Source: a bacterium
GTDB taxonomy: Bacteria; Chloroflexota; Dormibacteria; UBA8260; Bog-877
Reading direction: 5' to 3'
DNA: 16,030 nt
Assembly (NCBI GenBank): GCA_021791455.1
Contig: JAJYWM010000007.1
Coordinates: 1-16,030, forward strand
The notes beneath the pieces were generated by a model. That model saw nothing but the letters and a program-made list of their open reading frames with translations, did no database searches and was not told the DNA's origin. Shown here in pieces: positions 1 through 8,029 of this stretch (positions are counted from its first letter, which is position 1; each line of letters begins with the position of its first letter). The position numbers and the translations under genes were made by a program.

Positions 1-1
1 G

Positions 2-325
2 GCCCTGGCAACGATAGTTCGGTCCGGCCAGATCAGGCCCTCAGCACTTGCGCAGGCCGAGGGCCTGAACCCCACGATGCTCTCCCGGATGCTCGCCCGA
101 ATGGCCGCGACTGGAGTGGTTACCAGAGGGGTGGATCCCGGTGACCGACGGGCGGTCGTGGTCCAGGCGACCGCCGAGGGTCATCGCAGGCACCGGGAGC
201 TTCGAGACGCTCGGGCCCGCCTCTTGGAGGCGGCTCTCGAGCAGCTTCCGCCTGCCTCCCGCCAGGCGGTGCTCGGGGCCCTCTCCGGCTTGGAGGAATT
301 GGCCGACCTGTTGAGCCAGCGGTGA
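2..325 (+). CDS. MarR-family transcriptional regulator, 3' part (5' end outside window)
   Basis: The frame is open from base 2 to the stop at 323-325, giving 107 visible residues, so the N-terminus lies beyond the window edge. The visible part reads as the second half of a MarR winged-helix protein. There is a helix-turn-helix segment around SALAQAEGLNPTMLSRML, then a wing with the typical acidic-Arg pattern (DPGDRRAVVVQATAEG), then a C-terminal helix rich in Leu, Ala and Arg that would complete the dimerisation domain. MarR proteins are usually about 140-160 residues, so 30-50 residues are missing. The MFS gene follows 39 bases downstream on the same strand. MarR/MFS pairs often represent a ligand-responsive repressor controlling an efflux pump. 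The link here rests on gene order only, and no operator is visible in the window. Confidence 0.85.
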   Translation, partial: ALATIVRSGQIRPSALAQAEGLNPTMLSRMLARMAATGVVTRGVDPGDRRAVVVQATAEGHRRHRELRDARARLLEAALEQLPPASRQAVLGALSGLEELADLLSQR

Positions 326-364
326 ACGCCCCCAGCTTCCCATGGATGGGCACATCGCTCCTTC

Positions 365-1687
365 ATGACTGAGCGCGCCCGCGGCCTGATCCGCCTGCTG
401 TGGCCCCAGTGGATCGACTCCAACCTTCGGATCATCTTCATCGCCCGGCTGACCATGAGCGCGGCCCGCGCCATCGCGGGGGTGGTGACCGCGCTCTACC
501 TGGCGGCTGAGGGGTTCCCCGCTGTGGAGCTGGGCCTTCTCTTCTTCGTGGTCACCGCCGCGTCGGCGGCAATGGCCACTGGTATCGGCCTCCTCGCCGA
601 CCGGTTCGGCCGCAAGCCGTTCCTGATCGCGATCCCCCTCTTGGCGGCCCTCGCAGCCGTCGTGTATGCCTTCTCCCGGAACCCCGCGGTGCTCTTTGTT
701 TTTGCAGCCGTGGGCACCTTCGGCAGAGGGGCGGGCGCCGGTGGCGGCAGCGTGGGACCGTACCAACCAGCTGAGTCGGCGCTGGTGGCGGAGGTGGCCA
801 GTGGGCCCGTCCGGGCGGCCGCATTCGGGAGGTTGGCGTTCTTCTCGGCGCTTGGGGCGCTTGCGGGCGGAATGCTGGCGGGCCTGGCCCACACGCACCC
901 CCATCTGACCATGGCCGGCGCCACAGCCGTCTACCGTCCCGCATTCCTGGCAGCCGCACTCCTCGCCGCTGCCGCCGGCGTGATGGCCGTCGGACTACGG
1001 GATAAGCCGGCACCCAAAGCCCCAGCGCGTGGCCGGCCCCGGATCCGGTGGCCCCGCCGGTCGTGGCCAGCGCTGTGGCGGTTCTGGGTGACCAACAGCG
1101 TGAACGGCGTCGCCATCGGCATGTTCGGTCCCTTCATGAGCTACTGGCTCTACGTTCGATACGGTGCCACCCCTGGGGAAATTGGCCTTCTGTTCGCGCT
1201 GGTCAATCTTGGATCCCTGGTCTCGACGCTGTCGGCCGCCTCGATCGCGCGCAGAGTCGGGACCGTTCCGGCCATCGTGGCGGTACGCGCCGTGACCGGG
1301 GTGATGCTGGTGCCCATGGTCCTCGCCCCCAGCTTCTGGATCGCGGGTATCCTCTACTTCATCCGCATGGTGGTGCAGCGGGTGGGGCTCCCATTGCGGC
1401 AGTCCTTCACGCAGGATCTGGCGGACCCCGCGGAGCGCGCCAGCCTGGCCGCCCTCTCCAACCTCCCGGCGCAGGGGACCATGGCCGGAAGCCAGGTCCT
1501 GGCTGGCTACCTCTTCGACGACGTCAGCCTGGCCGCCCCTTTCGAGCTGGCCGCCTTGTTTCAGGTCGCCAACGCCGTTCTCTACGGGGCCCTGTTCGGC
1601 CCCTGGCGGCCGCGGCGGCAGGACCCTGCCATCCCCAACCCAGGCGAGTCGGACGGCGTGCTGCCCACGCCGGACGCTGAGCCATAG
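365..1687 (+). CDS. Major facilitator superfamily transporter
   Basis: This 440-residue integral membrane protein has the size and hydrophobic pattern of a 12-helix MFS permease. The MFS signature loop between helices 2 and 3 is clear at about residues 75-84 (GLLADRFGRK). A basic, proline-rich central loop near residues 210-230 (RDKPAPKAPARGRPRIRWPRR) separates the two six-helix halves. The C-terminal tail is polar and probably cytoplasmic. The ATG at 365 has no good Shine-Dalgarno sequence. It lies 39 bases after the MarR-type gene and may be translated by coupling. The substrate cannot be read from sequence; the neighbouring MarR gene makes drug or metabolite efflux a reasonable guess only. 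The gene converges with the molybdenum hydroxylase gene, with 11 bases between their stops. Confidence 0.9.
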   Translation: MTERARGLIRLLWPQWIDSNLRIIFIARLTMSAARAIAGVVTALYLAAEGFPAVELGLLFFVVTAASAAMATGIGLLADRFGRKPFLIAIPLLAALAAVVYAFSRNPAVLFVFAAVGTFGRGAGAGGGSVGPYQPAESALVAEVASGPVRAAAFGRLAFFSALGALAGGMLAGLAHTHPHLTMAGATAVYRPAFLAAALLAAAAGVMAVGLRDKPAPKAPARGRPRIRWPRRSWPALWRFWVTNSVNGVAIGMFGPFMSYWLYVRYGATPGEIGLLFALVNLGSLVSTLSAASIARRVGTVPAIVAVRAVTGVMLVPMVLAPSFWIAGILYFIRMVVQRVGLPLRQSFTQDLADPAERASLAALSNLPAQGTMAGSQVLAGYLFDDVSLAAPFELAALFQVANAVLYGALFGPWRPRRQDPAIPNPGESDGVLPTPDAEP

Positions 1688-1691
1688 GGCG

Positions 1692-1726
1692 GGAGTCACT
1701 ACCGGGGTCGGGCCGTCGGTGACTCC
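1692..1726. terminator. Possible bidirectional terminator hairpin between convergent genes
   Basis: An 8-base perfect inverted repeat (GGAGTCAC at 1692-1699, GTGACTCC at 1719-1726) with a 19-base loop lies where the MFS gene and the convergent hydroxylase gene end. It overlaps the last codons of the latter. There is no U tract on either strand, so termination activity is uncertain. Confidence 0.3.
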
Positions 1727-4347
1727 TGCCCCGGGGAGTATCCCGGAACCAACCCGCCCGGGGCGAGCGGTAGAGAGCGTAGTCGGACTCCGACGGCCGC
1801 CGCTATGGCATTTGCCAGGGCTGGGGCCACGGCGATGATGGGCGTCTCGCCCGCCCCCGCAGGAGGCTGGTCGCGGCGGTCCACCAGGATCACCTCGCTG
1901 GGGGGCACGTCGCTGAACCGGGGTACTCGGTAGCTCCCGAGGCTCGCGTTGCGAATCTGTCCTTGCTCAAACTCGATGGCTTCGAAGAGGGCCCCCCCGA
2001 GACCCATGACGGTGGCGCCCTCGATTTGGTTGACGAGGTTTCCGGGGCTCACGACCGGCCCACAGTCGTACCCGGTGACCACTCGGCGCACCGCGAGCTG
2101 CCCTGATCCATCCACCTCCACCATTACCGCTGTAGCGATCCGCCCATCCTTCTCGAGCCCAGCGGCGATCCCCCAGCCCTGCCCCGCCTGTGACGGGTGG
2201 GCCCCCCGGCCCGCCGCCTCAGCGACCCGACGCAGGACCTCGGCGAGACGTGGATCGTTGAGATGTCGCAGGCGAAAGGTGAGCGGATCGGATCCCGCGA
2301 GCGCCGCCAGCTCATCGATGTGGGACTCCCGGGCAAAGTTGTTGGCGGTAGCCGCCAGGGCCCGATACGACCCCTGGCGGAGCGGGGAGGCCGCGGGCTG
2401 GTAGATCAGCTTCTGGTTGGGCATGTAGTAGGGCGGACGGAGGGCCGCCGTGCCCGAATTGAGATTGGTGAACTCCCAGGAGCTGATGGCTCCCCCCCTT
2501 CCGAGACCGGACGTTACGTCGATGACGGTGGCTGGGCGAAGGTAACCCTGGGTGAACTCCTCAGCACGGGACCAGCCAACCCTCACCGGCCGGCCGGCCC
2601 GGCGCGAGAGGATCGCGGCCTGGATGGCCACCTCCCCGGTGTGCTTGCCGCCGAATCCGCCCCCAAAGTCGGGGACGACAACGCGGACCGAGGACTCCGG
2701 GATCCTCAGCGCATCGGACAGCTCCCGGCGGACCGCGAAGGGGCGCTGGGCGCCCGTCCAAACGGTCACCCGGTCGCCGCTCCAGCTGGCCAGCGCGGCT
2801 CTTGGCTCCATCGGCACGTGGGCGATGTAGGCAGTGGTGTAAGTGGTCACCAACCGATCTGCGCTGGCCGCCAGCGCCTCCTCCGGCTGGCCGGTCTCTT
2901 CGATCTGGGCCCTCTCCCACCCCTCCCCCTTGATCAGGTGGGTTCGCAGATGAGATTCCAGGGTGTGCAACCCGACTTGCGGCGGCGGGCTCCACATCGG
3001 GCGGAGAGCACTCAGCGCCGGAGCCAGGGAGGAGGCATCCTCGGCCACCACCCCGACCAGCTCACCCTCAACCAGGACCTGGACTCCGGGCACCGCCGCA
3101 GCGGCCTTCAGGTCGGCATCGATGAGCTCCGCCCCGCGGAAGGGGCGCGCCAGCACCCGCCCGTGGAGCATCCCTGGCAGTGATAGGTCGGAGGGGAAGC
3201 GCTTCGCACCGGTGACGGCGAGCCACGAAGTGGTCCGTGGTGCCTTACTCCCGGCGATCGTCCAGTCTCCGGGGTCGCGGAGCGGCTGGTCGCGACTGGC
3301 GCGGCGAACCGTCTTGAGCCCGCGCACCAAATCCCCGTAGCGCACCCGGCGAGTGCGGTCTTCGGCCCGCACCTCACCCTGCTCTGCGATAAGTTGATCT
3401 GCCGGCAGTGAGAGTTCCTCAGCCGCCAGCTCGACCAGCCCGACGCGGGCAGCGGCGGCCGCGAGGCGCAGATCGTGCCCGGCGTCGGGCATGGAGCGGC
3501 TGCCGAAGGTTCCGACGTCGAATGGCGAGATGTCGGTTTCCCCCATGATGAGGGCGACATCGCCCAACTCCACGCGCAATTCTTCGGCGACCAGTTGGCC
3601 CAGGGCGGTTCGGATGTCCTGGCCGCCATCCACCTTTCCGATGGAGGCGGTGACCGCCCCAGTCTCCCCGACGTGGACAAAGGCGCCGCCGTCACGCCAT
3701 CCCGCCATCCCCGGCTCATCGCCATCAGGGGCGAGGACGGCCACCATGCCCTCGGGCAGCCGATCAAAGTAGGGCCGCTCCATCGCCGGAATGAGGTCGA
3801 ACGGGAACCCTTCCGAGGGGAAGTCGGTGATGGCGGCAGGCTGAGCACCATGGGCCACCTCGGTCATCTGGGATGCCCGACGCACCGCCCGGACTATCCG
3901 CGAATAGGTGCCACAGCGACAGATATGGGGGTCGAGAGCGTTCCGGATGCTGGCCTCGTCCGGGTTGGGATCCCCGGCCAGGAGCGCCACCGTCCCCATG
4001 ACCATCCCCGGCGCGCAGAACCCGCACTGGAGCGCCTCCTCGGCCACGAACGCGGCCTGAACGGGGTGCAGCTGGCCGGGTTCGGCCAGCCCCTCGATGG
4101 TGGTGACCTCGCGGGCGCCGAGCTCGCCGAGAAGAACCTGACAGGAGAATTCGGCCCTACCGTCGAGGAGAACCGTGCAAGCCCCGCAGCGGCCCTCTCC
4201 ACAGCCGTACTTGGACCCCGTCAGCCCCAGCTGATCGCGAAGCACCCTTAGAAGCGGTGTCTCGAGAAGAGCCTCAACCCGCCTCTCTGAGCCGTTGACC
4301 CGAACCACCACTCCGTCCCTGCCGACACCCCCCAATCGCTTCCCCAC
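1699..4347 (-). CDS. Fused [2Fe-2S] / molybdopterin hydroxylase of the xanthine dehydrogenase family (IorAB/NicAB-like)
   Basis: This 882-residue protein joins two subunits that are usually separate. Residues 1-160 are an IorA/CoxS-type iron-sulfur subunit with plant-ferredoxin cysteines C49, C54, C57 and C69 and second-cluster cysteines C108, C111, C143 and C145. After a linker (about 160-200), residues 200-882 match the IorB/NicB-type molybdenum subunit. It begins with the segment GKVDGGQDIRTAL...GTFGSRSMP that is typical of this subgroup, then an a/b hammerhead near residues 375-440, then Moco-binding loops including FGGGFGGKH. The catalytic glutamate is in GAGE, at E834. The family hydroxylates N-heterocycles or aldehydes using water as oxygen source. 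No FAD subunit or cytochrome c motif (CXXCH) is present, so the electron acceptor is unknown. The start is GTG at 4347; a GTG at 4311 just before VRVNG is a plausible alternative. The substrate is unknown. Confidence 0.88.
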   Translation of the reverse strand: MGKRLGGVGRDGVVVRVNGSERRVEALLETPLLRVLRDQLGLTGSKYGCGEGRCGACTVLLDGRAEFSCQVLLGELGAREVTTIEGLAEPGQLHPVQAAFVAEEALQCGFCAPGMVMGTVALLAGDPNPDEASIRNALDPHICRCGTYSRIVRAVRRASQMTEVAHGAQPAAITDFPSEGFPFDLIPAMERPYFDRLPEGMVAVLAPDGDEPGMAGWRDGGAFVHVGETGAVTASIGKVDGGQDIRTALGQLVAEELRVELGDVALIMGETDISPFDVGTFGSRSMPDAGHDLRLAAAAARVGLVELAAEELSLPADQLIAEQGEVRAEDRTRRVRYGDLVRGLKTVRRASRDQPLRDPGDWTIAGSKAPRTTSWLAVTGAKRFPSDLSLPGMLHGRVLARPFRGAELIDADLKAAAAVPGVQVLVEGELVGVVAEDASSLAPALSALRPMWSPPPQVGLHTLESHLRTHLIKGEGWERAQIEETGQPEEALAASADRLVTTYTTAYIAHVPMEPRAALASWSGDRVTVWTGAQRPFAVRRELSDALRIPESSVRVVVPDFGGGFGGKHTGEVAIQAAILSRRAGRPVRVGWSRAEEFTQGYLRPATVIDVTSGLGRGGAISSWEFTNLNSGTAALRPPYYMPNQKLIYQPAASPLRQGSYRALAATANNFARESHIDELAALAGSDPLTFRLRHLNDPRLAEVLRRVAEAAGRGAHPSQAGQGWGIAAGLEKDGRIATAVMVEVDGSGQLAVRRVVTGYDCGPVVSPGNLVNQIEGATVMGLGGALFEAIEFEQGQIRNASLGSYRVPRFSDVPPSEVILVDRRDQPPAGAGETPIIAVAPALANAIAAAVGVRLRSLPLAPGGLVPGYSPGQESPTARPR

Positions 4348-4382
4348 GGTACCCCCACCGCACCAAGCGAGCCACTGGCAAC

Positions 4383-4412
4383 CTGGGGGCCGCCGTCACC
4401 GGCGGCCCCCAG
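4383..4412 (-). terminator. Strong GC stem-loop downstream of htrA
   Basis: A perfect 13-base inverted repeat with a four-base loop occupies 4383-4395 and 4400-4412. It starts four bases beyond the htrA stop codon. Its position between htrA and the hydroxylase gene fits transcription termination or 3'-end protection of the htrA mRNA. No U run follows on the - strand, so it is not a canonical intrinsic terminator. Confidence 0.6.
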
Positions 4413-4416
4413 CCGC

Positions 4417-5766
4417 TCACTCCGCGGGACCGGATGCCAGGGTGATGCTGGCCGAGTGGGCGTTGCCCGAGGCATCAACCCATCCGAACACCGCTGTCTG
4501 CCCTGGCTTGTCCGCGTGGATCGCGGTGGTCAACTCGGCCACCGAGGTGATCGGCTTGCCGTTGAATGAGGTGATCACGTCGCCAGCGGCCAGCCCGGCC
4601 CCCGCCGCCGGGGTCCCGGGTACCACCGCAACCACCAGCGCCCCGGAGCTGACCGGCGGGGTGTACCCGAAGCCACCGAAGCCGCCCTGGCCAGCCGCGC
4701 TCGCGTTCTCGGCCTCGATCCCGAGGTAGGCCGGCGCCCCGATCTGAATGGTGGAGCTGGCCTCACCCTTCTGGATCTGGCTGGCGATCGAGAGAGCCCG
4801 GTTGATGGGGATGGAGAACCCGACCGTCGATGCCGTCTGCCCGCCTCCAGTCTCGGCCGCCGTGTTCATCCCGATGACCTGACCAGCGGCATTAACCAGA
4901 GGGCCGCCCGAGTTCCCCGGCTCGAGTGGGGCGTCGATCTGGATCATCCCGGTGAGGTTCTCCGAGAGCCCGCTCCCCTGGTCGGTGGCGGTGATCGAAC
5001 GATTCAGGGCCGTCACCGCCCCCTGGGTGACGGTCGGCGGTCCGGGAAGTGCCAGCGCGTTGCCGATGGCCACGACTGGCTGGCCGACCTGGACCGTGTT
5101 GGAGTTGCCCAGAACCGCGGTGTGGAAGCTGCCGCCGCCCTCGATCTGAACCAGGGCGACGTCATCGGTGACGTCCGTCCCGACGACCTTGGCCTGGTAG
5201 GTCGGCCCGGCACCGGCCACCTGGGCGGTCAGCGTGAAGGCGCCAGCCACCACGTGGTTGTTGGTCAGCACCTCCCCGTTGGAGGTCAGGATTATCCCGG
5301 TCCCGCTGGAGGTCTGGCCCTGGGATGACCATGTGAGATCGACCACCGCCGGATCCACCTTGGCCGCCAGCTTGGAGGCGTTGATCTCGCTGGAGCTCGT
5401 CCCGCTGCTGCTCCCGGCCGACGGGCTGGGGATGGACTGAGAGGCGGTGGCGGGAGCCTTGGATGTCAACCCGCTTCCCAGCTCATAACCACCAAGGCCC
5501 ACGGCTCCAAGCAGCGCCACGGCGGCCACGCTGGCGGCCACGATCCGTCCGATGGGACGACCTTTGGCCGGGCCGGTCGGGCCCGGAGCCCAAGGACCCG
5601 GCTCAGGAGGGGGGGGGCCCCAGCTCCCGCCGGGACCACCGGTCGCGGGCGGCACCCAGCCCTGGTCCGGCGGGCCCATCACCGGGGCGGGCTGCCACCC
5701 GAGGACCGGCTCCGAGGGGTTGGACGGCCCCCCGCTCGAAGGAAGGATCTCGTCGTCTCCGCTCAT
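4417..5766 (-). CDS. Membrane-anchored HtrA/DegP-type serine protease with PDZ domain
   Basis: This is a 449-residue protein in S1C-family order. It has a Pro/Gly-rich cytoplasmic tail (about 10-68), one transmembrane helix (about 72-98), a Ser/Thr-rich linker, a trypsin-like protease domain and a C-terminal PDZ domain (about 348-445). The catalytic triad is visible: H171 in TNNHVV, D202 in TDDVAL and S286 in PGNSGGP. Such proteases degrade or refold damaged proteins outside the membrane, with the PDZ domain selecting substrates. The ATG at 5766 is chosen because GGAGGAG (5773-5779) lies six bases upstream. The in-frame TTG at 5772 directly abuts that Shine-Dalgarno sequence and is unlikely to be used. 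A 126-base gap separates it from the peroxiredoxin gene upstream, so it may have its own promoter; I could not pick a convincing one. A nine-G tract on the + strand (5609-5617) encodes part of the Pro-rich tail. Confidence 0.93.
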   Translation of the reverse strand: MSGDDEILPSSGGPSNPSEPVLGWQPAPVMGPPDQGWVPPATGGPGGSWGPPPPEPGPWAPGPTGPAKGRPIGRIVAASVAAVALLGAVGLGGYELGSGLTSKAPATASQSIPSPSAGSSSGTSSSEINASKLAAKVDPAVVDLTWSSQGQTSSGTGIILTSNGEVLTNNHVVAGAFTLTAQVAGAGPTYQAKVVGTDVTDDVALVQIEGGGSFHTAVLGNSNTVQVGQPVVAIGNALALPGPPTVTQGAVTALNRSITATDQGSGLSENLTGMIQIDAPLEPGNSGGPLVNAAGQVIGMNTAAETGGGQTASTVGFSIPINRALSIASQIQKGEASSTIQIGAPAYLGIEAENASAAGQGGFGGFGYTPPVSSGALVVAVVPGTPAAGAGLAAGDVITSFNGKPITSVAELTTAIHADKPGQTAVFGWVDASGNAHSASITLASGPAE

Positions 5767-5772
5767 GGCCAA

Positions 5773-5779
5773 CTCCTCC
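5773..5779 (-). promoter_or_regulatory. Shine-Dalgarno site that fixes the htrA start
   Basis: GGAGGAG on the - strand is six bases from ATG 5766 and zero bases from the alternative TTG 5772, so it supports the ATG start. Confidence 0.75.
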
Positions 5780-5892
5780 GGGTACCGCCCGATCCGTCCA
5801 CCGGCCCGGGCTTCCCCTCTACTATTTCCCCCTCTCCTTAGAGTTGGCTCGGAGAAGGCTGAGGCTGACCGGGGAGTTTGCGCTGCGTCCGC

Positions 5893-6360
5893 TCAGTCGG
5901 AGGACGGCAGCTCCCGGACCGCCTGGAGCACATCCTCGGCATGCCCCTCCGGTTGGACTCCGGTCCAGGAGCGGACCACAACTCCCTCCGAGTCGACCAG
6001 GAAGGTGTTCCGGTGAACGCCCTCCCCCCCGGGGCGCGGCCCCCAGGAGCCGAACATCTCCGCCACCTGATGGTCAGGGTCGGCCAGCAGTGGAAGGTCG
6101 GGTGCCCCGCAGCTGGCGGCGAAGTCCCGCTTGGCGTCCACGTCACCGACCGAGCATCCGTACACCGTGGCGCCGGCGGCTCGGAAGTCCGCCAGCAGCC
6201 TGCCGAACGCTCGGGTCTCGATCGTGCAGCCCGAGGTGTGGTCCTTGGGGTAGAAGTAGATGACCCAGGGATGCCCACCCAGTTCCCGGGAGTCGACCAC
6301 CTCGCCGGTGCCCGCGGCGAGGCGGAACTCCGGCACGCGGCTGCCTGACTTCAGCGCCAC
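5893..6360 (-). CDS. bcp: Peroxiredoxin, Bcp/PrxQ family (thiol peroxidase)
   Basis: This 155-residue cytosolic thioredoxin-fold peroxidase reduces hydrogen and organic peroxides with electrons from thioredoxin or a similar donor. The active-site segment YFYPKDHTSGCTIE carries the peroxidatic C45 and T42. The usual Bcp resolving cysteine five residues later is absent (an Arg is there), but C69 and C84 remain. C84 lies where some PrxQ proteins carry the resolving cysteine in helix 3. The start is GTG at 6360, preceded by GGAGGT (6366-6371) with five-base spacing. This gives the normal family length, whereas a frame open to 6417 would add 19 unrelated residues and overlap aroKB. The gene lies 28 bases after aroKB on the same strand and may be the distal gene of the aromatic operon. 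Confidence 0.9.
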   Translation of the reverse strand: MALKSGSRVPEFRLAAGTGEVVDSRELGGHPWVIYFYPKDHTSGCTIETRAFGRLLADFRAAGATVYGCSVGDVDAKRDFAASCGAPDLPLLADPDHQVAEMFGSWGPRPGGEGVHRNTFLVDSEGVVVRSWTGVQPEGHAEDVLQAVRELPSSD

Positions 6361-6365
6361 CTCAC

Positions 6366-6371
6366 ACCTCC
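6366..6371 (-). promoter_or_regulatory. Shine-Dalgarno site that fixes the peroxiredoxin start
   Basis: GGAGGT on the - strand, five bases before GTG 6360, selects the 155-residue product over the longer open frame. Confidence 0.75.
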
Positions 6372-6388
6372 AGTTGTCGACCCGGGTC

Positions 6389-8029
6389 TCAGGGTAGCAC
6401 TCCCCCATCGCGGCCACCAGCCCACAGGGCGTTCATGGCCAGCTCGGGTTCGAGCTCGTGGACGAGGTGAGCGCCGGACCCGACAGCGGCCGGAACCACC
6501 AGCCGGTCCCTGCCCGCCCGCCGCTTCTTGTCGGCACGCCAAGCTTCCGCGATCCGGGCGCGGGAGAGGTCCGGGGGTGGGGCAACAGGGAGTCCCAATC
6601 CGCTGAGGACGGCCTCCAGGACCGGCGCCAGCTCAGGTGCGGTTAGACCCACGTCAGCCCCCAGGCGGGCGGCGGAGACCAGCCCGATGGCCACGGCTGG
6701 CCCGTGCGCCAGACGGTAGTCGGTGGACGACTCCAGGGCGTGGGCGTAGGTGTGGCCGAGGTTGAGGGCCAGGCGCGGACCGTGGTCCTCGGGGTCAGCC
6801 GCCACGTAGGCCAGCTTCACGCGAACCGCTTGCTCGATGAGAAAGGCGAGTTGGCCACTGCTCCAGGGACCGCTCGGTCTCCTCAGGAGGCTGAGGGAGA
6901 GTGGGGAGCCGAGCACGCTGCACTTGGCTATCTCCGAGAGGCCGTGAACCCAGACCGCGGGGCTCTTCTCCCCCAGCAGCTCAGGGTCACAGATGACAAC
7001 CCGCGCCGGGTAGAAGCAGCCGACCGCGTTCTTCCGCCCGGCGAGGTCAACGGCCACCTTGCCCCCGACTGCAGCGTCTGCCATCGCCAGGATCGTGGTG
7101 GGCACATTGAGGAGGGGGATTCCCCGGGCGTAGGTCGCCGCGGCGAAGCCGACCAGGTCAAGCAGCGCTCCCCCTCCCACCGCCACCAGGACATCCCCTC
7201 GGTCCGACTCGAACTCTGCCAGCCTTCGCCAGAGTGCAGACAGGCCCCGCACCGTCTTGGCCCCCTCGCCACCCTTTATGCGGATGGCCCGGACGGCCAG
7301 TCCATGAACACGGAGCGCGTCGATCACTGATTGGCGCTGCAGCTCGAGGCCCTGCTCGGAGATGACTATGGCACGCTCCGCCCGGGGAAGCACCCGGGCC
7401 AGCAACGAGCCCATCTCCCGGAGCGCCCCCGGCCTGACCAGGACCTCGGTCGCCTCTCCGTGCAGGGGAACTCCGGGAGCCCCGTCCCGGGCTTGATAGC
7501 GTCGCGCCACCCCCTCGGCCACCTGGGATGGGGTTTTGCCGGTGGTGTTGATCGGCACGCCCAGCTCCCAGTAGAGCGGCACGCGGTCACGGTGCAGCGC
7601 AGCCCATTCGACCTCGACTCCCCGGAGCAGCGGCCGCCCGGGCTGCCCGGGATGAAGTCGTCCGACCAGCTCCGCCCACGAGCACTCCAGGGGAACCACC
7701 ACCGACCTCCCGGTGAGACGGGCGAAGAGCCCCTGGTGGAGTACCGCCCCTCCCCCCACCGCCACGACAGCACCGGAGAGCAATGCCGCCGCCTCCAACA
7801 GCTCCGCCTCCCTGAGGCGGAACCCCTGCTCCCCCTCGGCGTGGAAGAGTTCCTCGATGGAGCCGCCCCAGCGTTGCTCGACCTCCTCGTCCAGGTCGAA
7901 GAAGGGCATGTCCAAAAGGTCAGCCACGAGCCGGCCGACCGTGGTCTTGCCCACCCCCATGAAGCCCGCCAGCACCAGGTTCGGCCGGCCCGGCGGAAGC
8001 TGGGGCAGAGGTAAATCCTCGACCCTCAT
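6389..8029 (-). CDS. aroKB: Bifunctional shikimate kinase / 3-dehydroquinate synthase (AroK-AroB fusion)
   Basis: This 546-residue fusion catalyses two non-consecutive shikimate steps. Residues 1-180 are shikimate kinase: Walker A GFMGVGKT (22-29), shikimate-binding D45/D47 region, FRLRE (R71), VGGG (91-94) and lid arginine R132 in RPLL. Residues about 190-546 are 3-dehydroquinate synthase, which makes dehydroquinate from DAHP using NAD and a metal ion. Landmarks are GGEGAKT (253-259), VGGGALLD, NVPTTILAMADAAVGGK, and the expected zinc ligands E366 (GLSEIAK), H426 (LGHTYAHALE) and H442 (AHGPAV). The synthase half is somewhat divergent (VGGKVAVD, SEIAKC), but all key residues remain. The start ATG at 8029 overlaps the aroC stop as ATGA, so translation is probably coupled. 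AroKB fusions are known, for example in Thermotoga maritima. Confidence 0.95.
   Translation of the reverse strand: MRVEDLPLPQLPPGRPNLVLAGFMGVGKTTVGRLVADLLDMPFFDLDEEVEQRWGGSIEELFHAEGEQGFRLREAELLEAAALLSGAVVAVGGGAVLHQGLFARLTGRSVVVPLECSWAELVGRLHPGQPGRPLLRGVEVEWAALHRDRVPLYWELGVPINTTGKTPSQVAEGVARRYQARDGAPGVPLHGEATEVLVRPGALREMGSLLARVLPRAERAIVISEQGLELQRQSVIDALRVHGLAVRAIRIKGGEGAKTVRGLSALWRRLAEFESDRGDVLVAVGGGALLDLVGFAAATYARGIPLLNVPTTILAMADAAVGGKVAVDLAGRKNAVGCFYPARVVICDPELLGEKSPAVWVHGLSEIAKCSVLGSPLSLSLLRRPSGPWSSGQLAFLIEQAVRVKLAYVAADPEDHGPRLALNLGHTYAHALESSTDYRLAHGPAVAIGLVSAARLGADVGLTAPELAPVLEAVLSGLGLPVAPPPDLSRARIAEAWRADKKRRAGRDRLVVPAAVGSGAHLVHELEPELAMNALWAGGRDGGVLP

Noticed and set aside
326..364. Operator for the MarR-type regulator between it and the MFS gene
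   Set aside because: No clear palindrome of operator length is present in these 39 bases; the operator would more likely lie upstream of the window.
2197..3183. + strand frame (328 codons) opposite the molybdenum hydroxylase
   Set aside because: No recognisable domain, composition typical of a complement-frame shadow, and the - strand gene has conserved motifs throughout.
5767..5892. Promoter or terminator between the peroxiredoxin gene and htrA
   Set aside because: A small six-base stem and an AT-richer patch near 5820 are visible, but no convincing -35/-10 pair or U-tailed hairpin could be assigned.
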